Part shown: positions 25,248 through 32,995 of the stretch, piece after piece
How positions within the stretch are numbered: position 1 is the first letter of the stretch
Layout of the letters: the number at the start of each line of letters is the position of its first letter
NCBI GenBank assembly: GCA_019415925.1
Contig: DXYG01000001.1
Span: 1 to 64,000, forward strand
Length of the DNA: 64,000 nucleotides
DNA from: Clostridiales bacterium
Lineage (GTDB): Bacteria > Bacillota > Clostridia > Oscillospirales > Acutalibacteraceae
Reading direction: 5' to 3'
Notes under the pieces: model-generated
Database searches by the model: none
What the model saw: only the letters and a program-made list of their open reading frames with translations
What the model was told of the DNA's origin: nothing
Program-made: the position numbers and the translations under genes

Positions 25248-25291
25248 CTGCTATCTGATTAAGAAGCAGAGCTTTTTCAGTCAGATAGCAG
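25248..25291 (+). repeat. Intergenic hairpin after the full-length GTPase gene
   Basis: CTGCTATCTGA and TCAGATAGCAG form a perfect 11-bp stem, with no T tail. The gap 25165-25496 otherwise holds nothing recognisable. It may stabilise or process the transcript. Confidence 0.6.
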
Positions 25292-25496
25292 TTCCTTTTA
25301 CTATCCGCACGTATAGCTTTAATGCAGGCTGATATTGTACAATCTTCATTTTGTCCGACGAAGATGTTGTTCTGCCGCCTTATTACAACTCTCCGATAGC
25401 TGAAAAAATGAATACAAAAAGAATATAAATATCTGTGATAAACATATTATTGAAATACAAGCTGCTGTCAACAGCTAAATAAAAGGTGGGATACTT

Positions 25497-25958
25497 ATGA
25501 CAAATCAGGAAAATTTCCACAAATTGTGGGACGATACACTGGACGGCGTACAATATTGTATATTCGCTCAACGTGCAAAATCTCTGAAAGAAATAAACAA
25601 CGTCATTCATAACTATGTCTGGAAATCCAAATGGGGTGATAAAACACTGGTGCCCCCCGAACGACAATTTCTTAACGAGCTGAAGGCGACCGAACCTGAT
25701 AAAGCAAGAAAAATTGAAGCATTGCTTAATAATTTCAGAATTAAAACAAATCCTTTAATATATGTAGGAGCAGTCATTGCCTTAGCAGGTGCAGTCGCCG
25801 CATTTTTTACAAACGGTCTGTTGCAAATCGGATCCTTTGCTTTATTAGCCGCAGGAGCTGTAATGCTGATTGTTCCTATTTTAAAAAACAAAAGAGCCGA
25901 AGCTATGCGTCAGCTTAAAAAAACAGGAGAAATCTGTGAAGCTATTCTGTCGGAATAG
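25497..25958 (+). CDS. Small two-helix membrane protein, GTPase-cluster paralogue 1
   Basis: 153 residues. A soluble N-terminal half (KLWDDTLDGVQYCIFAQRAKSL...LVPPERQFLNELKA) is followed by a hydrophobic hairpin (about residues 83-125) and a short basic tail. The N-terminal half aligns with the next gene: both have xLWDD/YWDD, Y.I near 20 and a PPx-x-FL/WMENL motif followed by KAR/AEQI. I know no family. AGGTGGG precedes the start. It probably sits in the membrane with its N-terminal domain in the cytoplasm, next to two dynamin-type GTPases, so it may be their membrane anchor or target. Confidence 0.65.
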   Translation: MTNQENFHKLWDDTLDGVQYCIFAQRAKSLKEINNVIHNYVWKSKWGDKTLVPPERQFLNELKATEPDKARKIEALLNNFRIKTNPLIYVGAVIALAGAVAAFFTNGLLQIGSFALLAAGAVMLIVPILKNKRAEAMRQLKKTGEICEAILSE

Positions 25959-25969
25959 GAAAGGAAGAA

Positions 25970-26539
25970 ATGTTTATGATGAATGACAATCAAAAAGAAT
26001 TTAATTTATACTGGGATGATGTTATCAACGCAGTATATTACAAAATACCAATAGTCCTTAAGTCTGTAACAACCTCTGAAAAATTAGTAAACGGAGGCCG
26101 TTCAAAGATTACTGAAATAATGCAAAACGAAATACTTAATATAAATTTTTTTGACTCCACCCTCCGTCCTCCGGCAACAGTCTGGATGGAGAATCTGGCA
26201 AGAGATTATCCGATAGAGGCTGAGCAGATCAAAAGGTATTTCCGTTCTGTTAAAATGCCGGCAAGCGGCGCACAAAAGGCTGCATACGGCACATCACTCG
26301 GACTGTTGGGGTCCGGACTCTTCATAGGCGGACACAGCAAGATTATAGGAGCTTTTCTGGGACTTGCCGGTATTGCAAGTATGGGAATCGGAGCTGTTGC
26401 AGGTATGGTATCGAATACTATGGCATTGCAGCAGCAGGCAACCGTCTACCTTGAAAATATGGGCGAAAAAATCACTTCAATTCTTGCTGCATGCGACAAC
26501 AGGTCTGATGAATCAGGTGCATCAGAGCCTACCGAATAA
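25970..26539 (+). CDS. Small two-helix membrane protein, GTPase-cluster paralogue 2
   Basis: 189 residues, paralogue of the protein at 25497: FNLYWDDVINAVYYKIPIVL, then RPPATVWMENLARDYPIEAEQIKRYF, then a Gly-rich hydrophobic hairpin (about 110-155) and a charged tail ending SDESGASEPTE. The extra ~25 residues lie between the two shared blocks. The start at ATG 25970 follows GGAAAGG; ATG 25976 and 25979 are alternatives. The gene is 11 bases downstream of its paralogue. The tandem pair suggests a hetero-oligomeric membrane component. Confidence 0.65.
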   Translation: MFMMNDNQKEFNLYWDDVINAVYYKIPIVLKSVTTSEKLVNGGRSKITEIMQNEILNINFFDSTLRPPATVWMENLARDYPIEAEQIKRYFRSVKMPASGAQKAAYGTSLGLLGSGLFIGGHSKIIGAFLGLAGIASMGIGAVAGMVSNTMALQQQATVYLENMGEKITSILAACDNRSDESGASEPTE

Positions 26540-26556
26540 TCCTGAAACAACAATAA

Positions 26557-27555
26557 ATGAATAACAAAACCTATTTCACAAATCAACAGACACACAACCC
26601 GGACAGCCACAATCAACAGCCGGTATCCCGTGAAAATAAATCCGATTCATCGGCGTATAGGTTGTTCAAAATTGCCGTGCTCGGAGCAACAAGCAGCGGT
26701 AAAAGCACATTGATAAACGCATTATGCCAAAAAATTGTAGTACCGGAGAGTCCTATGACATCCACTCCGGTACCTGCTATTATCAGCTACGGTAAAAACG
26801 AAAAACTGCCTGTAAAAATCATCAGCAAATCAAGCGGAAAGGTTTCTAAAAAACTTACTATAGAGAATTTTATCCGGAGCTATTGCTTTACAGCAAAGGA
26901 ACAGGGCGAAATAACACGTTCTCGATTTGCCGATGATTTGCGGGCAGATATATTTATTCAAAGCGATTTTCTGAAGCGTGGTGCTGTGCTGATTGATACC
27001 TTAGGCATTTCAGCAACAGAAGCCGACACGTTAAAAAATGATTTTCTGGTTAACTCATTTCTTGATTTGGTAATATATGTTGCGGCTGATAATGTTATTA
27101 AGATGAATGAAATTGATTCAATCAGAGATTGGATGGGTTTCAGAAGCTTTGAGGAAAAAAAGAATAAAATGCCCCGCAAGCTGCCAAGGGTTTCTCCTGA
27201 AAAGTTCATATTTCTTGCAAATGAAAAATTACCGATTATAAAGGACGGCTTTAAAAATCGTGTTGAATCGATTTTTTATTCGCCCGACTGTAACTGGAGC
27301 GAAAACAAAATAAAGGAATATCTCAGCGAACATATATTTTTTGCCAACGCCCTTTACGGCAGGCTGCTTACAGCAGGCAGTTATCCATACATAAAATACG
27401 TTCCTTCGGGAAGCGTGCCTCAGGCTTATGCGGAAGCTGAAAAACTTGAAAGAAAAGAATATAAGTTTAAGCTGACTTTTGAAAGCAATGCCGAAGAGCA
27501 ATGGAATGCTTTTATACGGCAAATCAACAATTATATGAGCTTTCATTTGCTGTGA
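26557..27555 (+). CDS. Dynamin-like GTPase domain without helical stalk
   Basis: 332 residues. G1 is GATSSGKST (43-51), the G2 block VVPESPMTSTPVP matches that of the 708-residue GTPase nearly exactly, G3 is DTLG (147-150), and the G4 position reads ANEK. The first ~35 residues are a polar, Asn/Gln-rich extension. The protein ends at ...EEQWNAFIRQINNYMSFHLL, exactly where the long relative passes into its stalk, so it is either a natural GTPase-only partner or a truncated gene. It likely forms a heteromer with the gene at 23038, as paired bacterial dynamins do. Confidence 0.72.
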   Translation: MNNKTYFTNQQTHNPDSHNQQPVSRENKSDSSAYRLFKIAVLGATSSGKSTLINALCQKIVVPESPMTSTPVPAIISYGKNEKLPVKIISKSSGKVSKKLTIENFIRSYCFTAKEQGEITRSRFADDLRADIFIQSDFLKRGAVLIDTLGISATEADTLKNDFLVNSFLDLVIYVAADNVIKMNEIDSIRDWMGFRSFEEKKNKMPRKLPRVSPEKFIFLANEKLPIIKDGFKNRVESIFYSPDCNWSENKIKEYLSEHIFFANALYGRLLTAGSYPYIKYVPSGSVPQAYAEAEKLERKEYKFKLTFESNAEEQWNAFIRQINNYMSFHLL

Positions 27556-27601
27556 ATTGTCAGACGCTTTGATGAATAATGCACTTTTTAATATTATCAC
27601 C

Positions 27602-27682
27602 GTAGAGAACACCCCCTCTTGTTTCCTACTTGTTCTGTCAGACGTACTATCCTGAGGAAACAACACGGAGGTCGTTCTCTAC
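27602..27682 (+). repeat. Nested inverted repeat behind the short GTPase gene
   Basis: Outer arms GTAGAGAAC/GTTCTCTAC and inner arms TTGTTTCCT/AGGAAACAA with CCTC/GGAGG between them form one long branched hairpin of 81 bases. It lies 47 bases after the early stop of the GTPase, so it may mark a small inserted element linked to that truncation. Confidence 0.7.
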
Positions 27683-27744
27683 AGTTCTAATGTAATCCTT
27701 TAGCTTAATTAATTTATATCTAAAACCAGAAGGGATGAAGGCAT

Positions 27745-28305
27745 ATGGATAAATACTATGATTTTCAATCTGTAATAATTCAGATTGAGGAAAAAATTAA
27801 TTACAGACAGGCAAAAGCCCGCTTGAATGAAAACGGGGCATTGCTCTACTTGGATCCTGAAAAAAAGAAAAGGATTGAAGAAGCATTAGAAAAGCGGAAT
27901 AAAGACGAAACCGCCGTGAATTATGTGTTCAATAAGCTTCGAGAGAAACAAGAATTCCTGCACGATGACGGACAGGTTGACTGCGCAAAGTTTTATAAAC
28001 ATGCCCGCATTAGTCCCGATGTATGGTCAACCTTTATTTCAGATCTTCACAATATCCGTGAAGATACTCAGATGAAAATTATTATCGGACTTGCTCTTAC
28101 CGAGGAGGAAGCTGTGGAATTTCTCTCGCTTGTAGGAACAAGTTTTTCAACAAATAATCCTTTACATAGAGTTATACTCGCCTGCATTGACTGCGAATTT
28201 TATGATCCCGATTTGGTTTACGATATTCTTGAATATTATATAGAAATATATTACAAAAAGAATGAAGGCAAAAAATGCAAGCCTTTTCGTAATATATATA
28301 AATAG
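27745..28305 (+). CDS. Helical protein with HTH-like C-terminal module
   Basis: 186 residues. Residues ~1-60 are charged and helical. From about 65 the sequence FYKHARISPDVWSTFISD...TQMKIIIGLALTEEEAVEFLSLVGTSFS...VILACIDCEFYDPDLVYDILEYY follows the pattern of a compact module seen at the end of several bacterial conflict and TIR/macro-type proteins: an XRE-like HTH followed by a short two-helix hairpin. It is probably a DNA-binding or protein-interaction regulator of the cluster. GGGATGAAGG precedes the start. Confidence 0.6.
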   Translation: MDKYYDFQSVIIQIEEKINYRQAKARLNENGALLYLDPEKKKRIEEALEKRNKDETAVNYVFNKLREKQEFLHDDGQVDCAKFYKHARISPDVWSTFISDLHNIREDTQMKIIIGLALTEEEAVEFLSLVGTSFSTNNPLHRVILACIDCEFYDPDLVYDILEYYIEIYYKKNEGKKCKPFRNIYK

Positions 28306-28425
28306 ATTGGATGCAATCCAAAAGCAGAACAGATTGGACGGCGTCCTATTGTAATTAATATATACCTCTTGTAAAATATACTTACAAAGCAACCGGAAAG
28401 GTTGAATTTTTAGGAGGTAAAAGTT

Positions 28426-29568
28426 ATGAAACTATCAGAAAAAACAATGTACACCATTAAACAGGATGCAGAACATTCAATCAATCAGCTAAGCAAAGGC
28501 GTACCTGCTATAGTAATCGCAGCAGACCTGTATTGCAAAAGTCTTACCGACAAAGAACCCGAACTCGGTGAGGTTATGGCAGAGCGAATTAAGTCCGTCG
28601 TTGATTCCTACACTGCTAACTCTGAAAACGCACTGAAGGACAGCGAAAAGTGGCTTAAACAGAACATTGACAAAATGATTGAGGATAAAAATGTGCTGGA
28701 ACGCTGTACTATCCTGTACAATATGTTATCAGGAATACTCGCCTTAAACGGAGCTGCCTTAAACAGCGATACTGAGGAGTTTTTGAAAAATCAGGTTCCT
28801 TTTGATCCCGACAAAGCTTCTTTGGAAACTGAAGAGGAATTGAGAAATCAGTTGATTGAGGCATTGAACAACAGCACCTTAGGCGTTGCCCAGCTTGACG
28901 CAATTGCATTTCTGCTCAACAACAACAACGGTAATATGACTCAGGAGATTATTGATTTTGCAAAGAACGATCGTGATATAAAAATCATTATGGCAATGGT
29001 TGCTTATATCAATGTTAAGAACGGCCGCATTGAGGAAATCCCGCCTGAAGCTACTTTGGATGAAATCACAATCGGTGTATGCTTTTCCTATGACACACAG
29101 CGCATTGCATTACAGGTTGCCGAAGGCAAAATGGAGGAAAAGTTTGCGCTTGAAACAATCAAGAAGCTCGCTATGGTTTCAGGCTTTATGCTTGCTGCAT
29201 CCTTAACCCTGCTGTCAGGATCACTTATCAATCTCGCCGCTGTTGCGTTCTTACCCGCAATGGTTGCGTTCCCGTTAACTATTCTTTGCGGAGCCATAAT
29301 CTGGCAACTGGCTAAAGAGCCCTCAAGGAATGTGTGTAAAAAGATAATCGGATTCGGTTGGAAGATTGTCAAGGGCGGAGTAGGTCTGATAGTCAAAGGA
29401 CTTAAGGCTATTGCTCAATTTGCTACTCAACACGTTCTTCCCAAATGCATCGGCGTTTACGAAAAAATCAAATCATATTTTGCAAGAGTTAAGTCGGAAT
29501 ATCAGACAAAAAATGAAAATTCTCAGACCGAAAAAGAAGAAGTGCCTGCGACGCCGGTTAACGCTTAA
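28426..29568 (+). CDS. Helical membrane protein, unknown family
   Basis: 380 residues. The first ~245 are soluble and helical without Trp-rich or catalytic motifs. Two membrane helices follow (about 250-270, GFMLAASLTLLSGSLINL, and 275-295, VAFPLTILCGAIIWQL), then an amphipathic basic part with Gly-Val-rich KIVKGGVGLIVKGLKAI, and a polar tail. The build (large cytoplasmic helical domain, membrane hairpin) recalls pore-forming or membrane-scaffold proteins, but nothing proves it. AGGAGG precedes ATG 28426. It stands between the HTH-like and Hsp70-like genes. Confidence 0.6.
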   Translation: MKLSEKTMYTIKQDAEHSINQLSKGVPAIVIAADLYCKSLTDKEPELGEVMAERIKSVVDSYTANSENALKDSEKWLKQNIDKMIEDKNVLERCTILYNMLSGILALNGAALNSDTEEFLKNQVPFDPDKASLETEEELRNQLIEALNNSTLGVAQLDAIAFLLNNNNGNMTQEIIDFAKNDRDIKIIMAMVAYINVKNGRIEEIPPEATLDEITIGVCFSYDTQRIALQVAEGKMEEKFALETIKKLAMVSGFMLAASLTLLSGSLINLAAVAFLPAMVAFPLTILCGAIIWQLAKEPSRNVCKKIIGFGWKIVKGGVGLIVKGLKAIAQFATQHVLPKCIGVYEKIKSYFARVKSEYQTKNENSQTEKEEVPATPVNA

Positions 29569-29647
29569 GAGCCATCGCAATAACGTACATTATTATATAT
29601 AGTCGCTGACAGAAAGCTTTTAGCGGTCACGCTTTTTAAAACACTTT

Positions 29648-29707
29648 GATATCAGGCAGCGTCAGAAAACAGACGGTTGTTCTGATTTCTGTGCGCTGCC
29701 GATATCA
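29648..29707 (+). repeat. Intergenic hairpin ahead of the Hsp70-like gene
   Basis: TGATATCAGGCAGCG pairs with CGCTGCCGATATCA with one bulge; inside, TCAGAA/TTCTGA may pair. No T tail, so a transcript-processing or stability element is more likely than a terminator. Confidence 0.6.
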
Positions 29708-29769
29708 TTATTTATAATTTTTCACGGCTTATCTAAGTATGCTTATCAAAATGACAGGAAGTGTATACA

Positions 29770-31809
29770 ATGGCTAATGTTATTATCGGATTAGATAACG
29801 GACACGGCGAAATCACTGCAACTTGTTATCGTACAGACAGCGTCAACGGAAGGATTGACGTTTTGAATTTAGACAAGAATCAGAATAAGGTGATACCGTC
29901 AGTTATCCATTACGAATGCGAGAAGGTATGTATAGGCTATGAGGCAATGGCAAAAGAAAATGCAATCTGCGCTTTCAAAATGCCTCCTTGTGAGTGGAAG
30001 GATTTGCAGGGAAATCATATAATCTATCACGGGCATACGGTATATCAGCTTATTTTTGATTTTATCAGGTTCCTCTTCTCTGATATTTTAAAATATAATA
30101 AAGGACTTATAAACACACGTGAGGATGAAATATATTTGTATGTCGGCTGCCCGTCATCCGAGTTATGGCTTAATGAAACCGCTCTTAATGAATACAAGCA
30201 GCTTATCCGCATTGCTTCAGGTGTAAGCAAGGTTTTTGTGGTGCCGGAATCCAGAGCTGCAATATACAACTCATATTTAGACCCAAGGCTCAACTGCATT
30301 AACGCATACGAAGGCGTGATAGTAATTGATTTCGGTTCATTATCGGCAGACTGCACCTACATACAGATGGGAAAATACAGAATAGAACGGAGCTGGAGAT
30401 TAGGAGCTTCTGAAATTGAACGCATAATGTTCAAAAGATTGCTGGAGCTTTCGGGACTGGATTTTTCTGTAGTTGATTCGGCTCAGGTAAGCGACATCTA
30501 TATGTCTTTGAGAAATCAGAAGGAGCGTTATTACTCGGGAGAGCTTAATCAATATTCAAAATTCTGTACCACTCTTTTCTGTACGGATGAAAACGGCGAC
30601 CGTATCCGCATCGGCACCTCAAAAAGAGGAGTACCGCTGTATAAGACCGTTGAATTGCAGAATACAGGCGTTGACATAGATGAATTTATGGATCATGTAA
30701 CGGGAAACGAATACTTTGAAGTCAGCGAAAACGGAGAATGTCTTGGTCAATTTACGTGGGAAGGCGCCTGTAAGCAGTTTATGCTTGAAATAAAGAAGAT
30801 GCTTGACAGCAAAAATCTGCCGTATAAGGCTGTTGTCCTTACAGGCGGAGCTTCGGCAATGTACTTTGTCTCCAAAATTGCTCAGGATGTTTTTTCAGGC
30901 GTCAGGGTTATGTGCGAAGAAAATCCTTCAATTACGGTTGCCAGAGGGCTTAGCATAATAGGAGAAACCGATATGCATTCGTCCGAACTGCTCTGCGAGC
31001 TTCAGGACAGCATAGAAACTATCGGCATTGAAAAATACACTCAATACGTTAATCACAAGCCGGCAACAATTATGGCTGAAAAAGCCTTTGAGGTAATTAT
31101 TGATTATCTTAAATCAATTAACGGCGATATAACCATCGGCGATATAAAAAAAGGCTTAACCGACAGAATTAAAAATGAATTCACACAACAGTACATATCC
31201 GATATAATAAAAAGCGGCATTGCCGAATGGCGGACCAATGTTATAGCTGAGCTCACAGCTCAGACAAATGATAAGGTTAAAAAGCTGTATAATAATCAGC
31301 TTAACCCCGATCCGTTTGAACTTGATATTGATTTTATCAAGGAATACTTCTCGCCTGAGGATGAAATCGATATAGATACGGATAAACTGATTCCTGAAAT
31401 TGACTTTACAAGCATTTTCTCGAACGTTATTTCTACAATTATCTCTGTTATAATCTCAGCAACAATAATTGTTATTCTTGACATTATTTCCTTTGGCACA
31501 ATGGTTATTTTATCAGGTGCCGTAGAATATATTGTTCAGTTCGTTACAAACTGGATAATGAAAAACGAGAAACGTGTGTTATCAATAGATCAGACTGAAA
31601 AGATAATTGACAAATTAAGCAAAAAGGAAAAACGTGAAGAAGAAGTCAATAAAATGAAGGAAATCTTTATTAAAAAGCTTATTGAATCACAGGCTTCCGA
31701 CAAAGATTTTGATGATAAGCTCAAGGCTTCAATGCGAAAAGCGGCAGACAGAGCGTTCGGAATAGTCTCGCTGACACATTTTGAGGTTGATTCTTTAAAA
31801 GATATGTGA
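29770..31809 (+). CDS. Hsp70/actin-fold ATPase with C-terminal membrane segment
   Basis: 679 residues. The ASKHA-fold motifs are visible: phosphate 1 IIGLDNGHGEITATCY (residues 5-20), phosphate 2 VIVIDFGSLSADCTYI (about 185-200) and the adenosine motif VVLTGGASAMYFV (about 355-368). No Hsp70 substrate-binding domain follows; instead a helical region, two close hydrophobic stretches (about 555-595) and a coiled coil. It is probably an ATP-dependent membrane-attached assembly factor. ATG 29770 follows AGGAAGTG; GTG 29761 is possible but lies within that site. The next gene begins 10 bases after the stop. Confidence 0.72.
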   Translation: MANVIIGLDNGHGEITATCYRTDSVNGRIDVLNLDKNQNKVIPSVIHYECEKVCIGYEAMAKENAICAFKMPPCEWKDLQGNHIIYHGHTVYQLIFDFIRFLFSDILKYNKGLINTREDEIYLYVGCPSSELWLNETALNEYKQLIRIASGVSKVFVVPESRAAIYNSYLDPRLNCINAYEGVIVIDFGSLSADCTYIQMGKYRIERSWRLGASEIERIMFKRLLELSGLDFSVVDSAQVSDIYMSLRNQKERYYSGELNQYSKFCTTLFCTDENGDRIRIGTSKRGVPLYKTVELQNTGVDIDEFMDHVTGNEYFEVSENGECLGQFTWEGACKQFMLEIKKMLDSKNLPYKAVVLTGGASAMYFVSKIAQDVFSGVRVMCEENPSITVARGLSIIGETDMHSSELLCELQDSIETIGIEKYTQYVNHKPATIMAEKAFEVIIDYLKSINGDITIGDIKKGLTDRIKNEFTQQYISDIIKSGIAEWRTNVIAELTAQTNDKVKKLYNNQLNPDPFELDIDFIKEYFSPEDEIDIDTDKLIPEIDFTSIFSNVISTIISVIISATIIVILDIISFGTMVILSGAVEYIVQFVTNWIMKNEKRVLSIDQTEKIIDKLSKKEKREEEVNKMKEIFIKKLIESQASDKDFDDKLKASMRKAADRAFGIVSLTHFEVDSLKDM

Positions 31810-31819
31810 GGTAAACAAG

Positions 31820-32995
31820 ATGTCTGTATTGAAAATGAAAGGGATACCTATTACTAACATTATTTTGTTCTATAAATATTTTAATCCGTATGATATATTA
31901 AATCAGCGTGATTTATTTATAGAATTTGCTCACGGTCATCTTGCCCTGAATGACGAGTCAAAATACTGTATCGGTATGTTTCAGACAGCTCATCTTATGA
32001 AGAAGCCAAGATATTTGTGTAAAAATATCGGTGATGAAAAAGAGGATTGCCCTCTCTCCCCTGCTGACTGCAACAACGAAGGATTCTTTTGGGAAAATCC
32101 GTTTGATATGAATCTGCGGGATATTATGCTGACCAAAGAAAATATCGAAGAAGGAACAGTTATCTCCGATGACATTTATCATTGGTGCAAGCTTAATCTG
32201 TCTGCTTACGATAAAAAAGCACAGATTTGTGTTCTGCTTACGTCCATATATCTTCTGTCGGGAAATTCATTAAGGGATTATCCTCTTGATAAGCAGCGTG
32301 TGCTTGAGGCTTTTAAAAGAATAAACACCAAGACGACAGTCACACGAAAGGAATGTGTGCTGCCGACAACCGATAATAACGGAATTACAAATGTTGTTCT
32401 GACTCCTGATTCAAAGCCGTATAAATGTCCTTTCTTTGAAGAACCGTTTATCACAGGCAAGCACCGTATAAGAACTTACAGGATTGAAGCGGCTAATCGG
32501 ATAACTACAGACAATAATGTGGAAGTAATCATAAAAACAGGGACACTCTGTTTAAGGATTAAGTCAGGAAATCACATATATGTAAATGCAGTCGACGGAA
32601 AAATCATATCAGTGCTTTCTGATGTTTTTGAAAACGGATTGGTTCGCATAGAGCGTTCAAAAGCAGAAAATGACCGACTGAATGTATTTTTTAACGGAGA
32701 GCAGCGTATACTGAGATTTGCTGAAAATCAATATATCACTTCATTTGCGTCGGGAATTAACAGCAACAGCATTTTGTATATTTGTAACAACCGTCTTTGT
32801 ACTACATATTTTGCTCAGAGCAACAGCTTTCCTGAGCTATCCGTCATTCAGGAACGCACGGTTGTGGAAGTAATGATTATCGGAAATGACTACTATATCC
32901 TTCAGGATACAGGCAAAGTATACAGCAGCAACAATTATTATAACGGCAAAAAAAATGTAGCCGCCCTCAGTCATCTCTTTGGAGGTACAAAATGA
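31820..32995 (+). CDS. Unknown protein with beta-rich C-terminal half
   Basis: 391 residues, no signal peptide. The N-terminal ~170 residues include two Cys-containing segments (YLCKNIGDEKEDCPLSPADC). The C-terminal half (about 225-385) is a run of short beta strands with polar turns (GLVRIERS, ITSFASGINSNSILYICNN, VEVMIIGNDYYILQDTGKVYSS), suggesting two to four blades of a propeller-like or RCC1-like fold. I do not recognise the family. Its stop overlaps the AAA+ start by four bases (ATGA), so the products are probably partners. Confidence 0.6.
   Translation: MSVLKMKGIPITNIILFYKYFNPYDILNQRDLFIEFAHGHLALNDESKYCIGMFQTAHLMKKPRYLCKNIGDEKEDCPLSPADCNNEGFFWENPFDMNLRDIMLTKENIEEGTVISDDIYHWCKLNLSAYDKKAQICVLLTSIYLLSGNSLRDYPLDKQRVLEAFKRINTKTTVTRKECVLPTTDNNGITNVVLTPDSKPYKCPFFEEPFITGKHRIRTYRIEAANRITTDNNVEVIIKTGTLCLRIKSGNHIYVNAVDGKIISVLSDVFENGLVRIERSKAENDRLNVFFNGEQRILRFAENQYITSFASGINSNSILYICNNRLCTTYFAQSNSFPELSVIQERTVVEVMIIGNDYYILQDTGKVYSSNNYYNGKKNVAALSHLFGGTK

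Noticed and set aside
29770..31809. ParM-like plasmid segregation actin
   Set aside because: The phosphate and adenosine motifs would fit, but the length of 679 residues, the membrane segments and the absence of a ParR-type partner argue against segregation.
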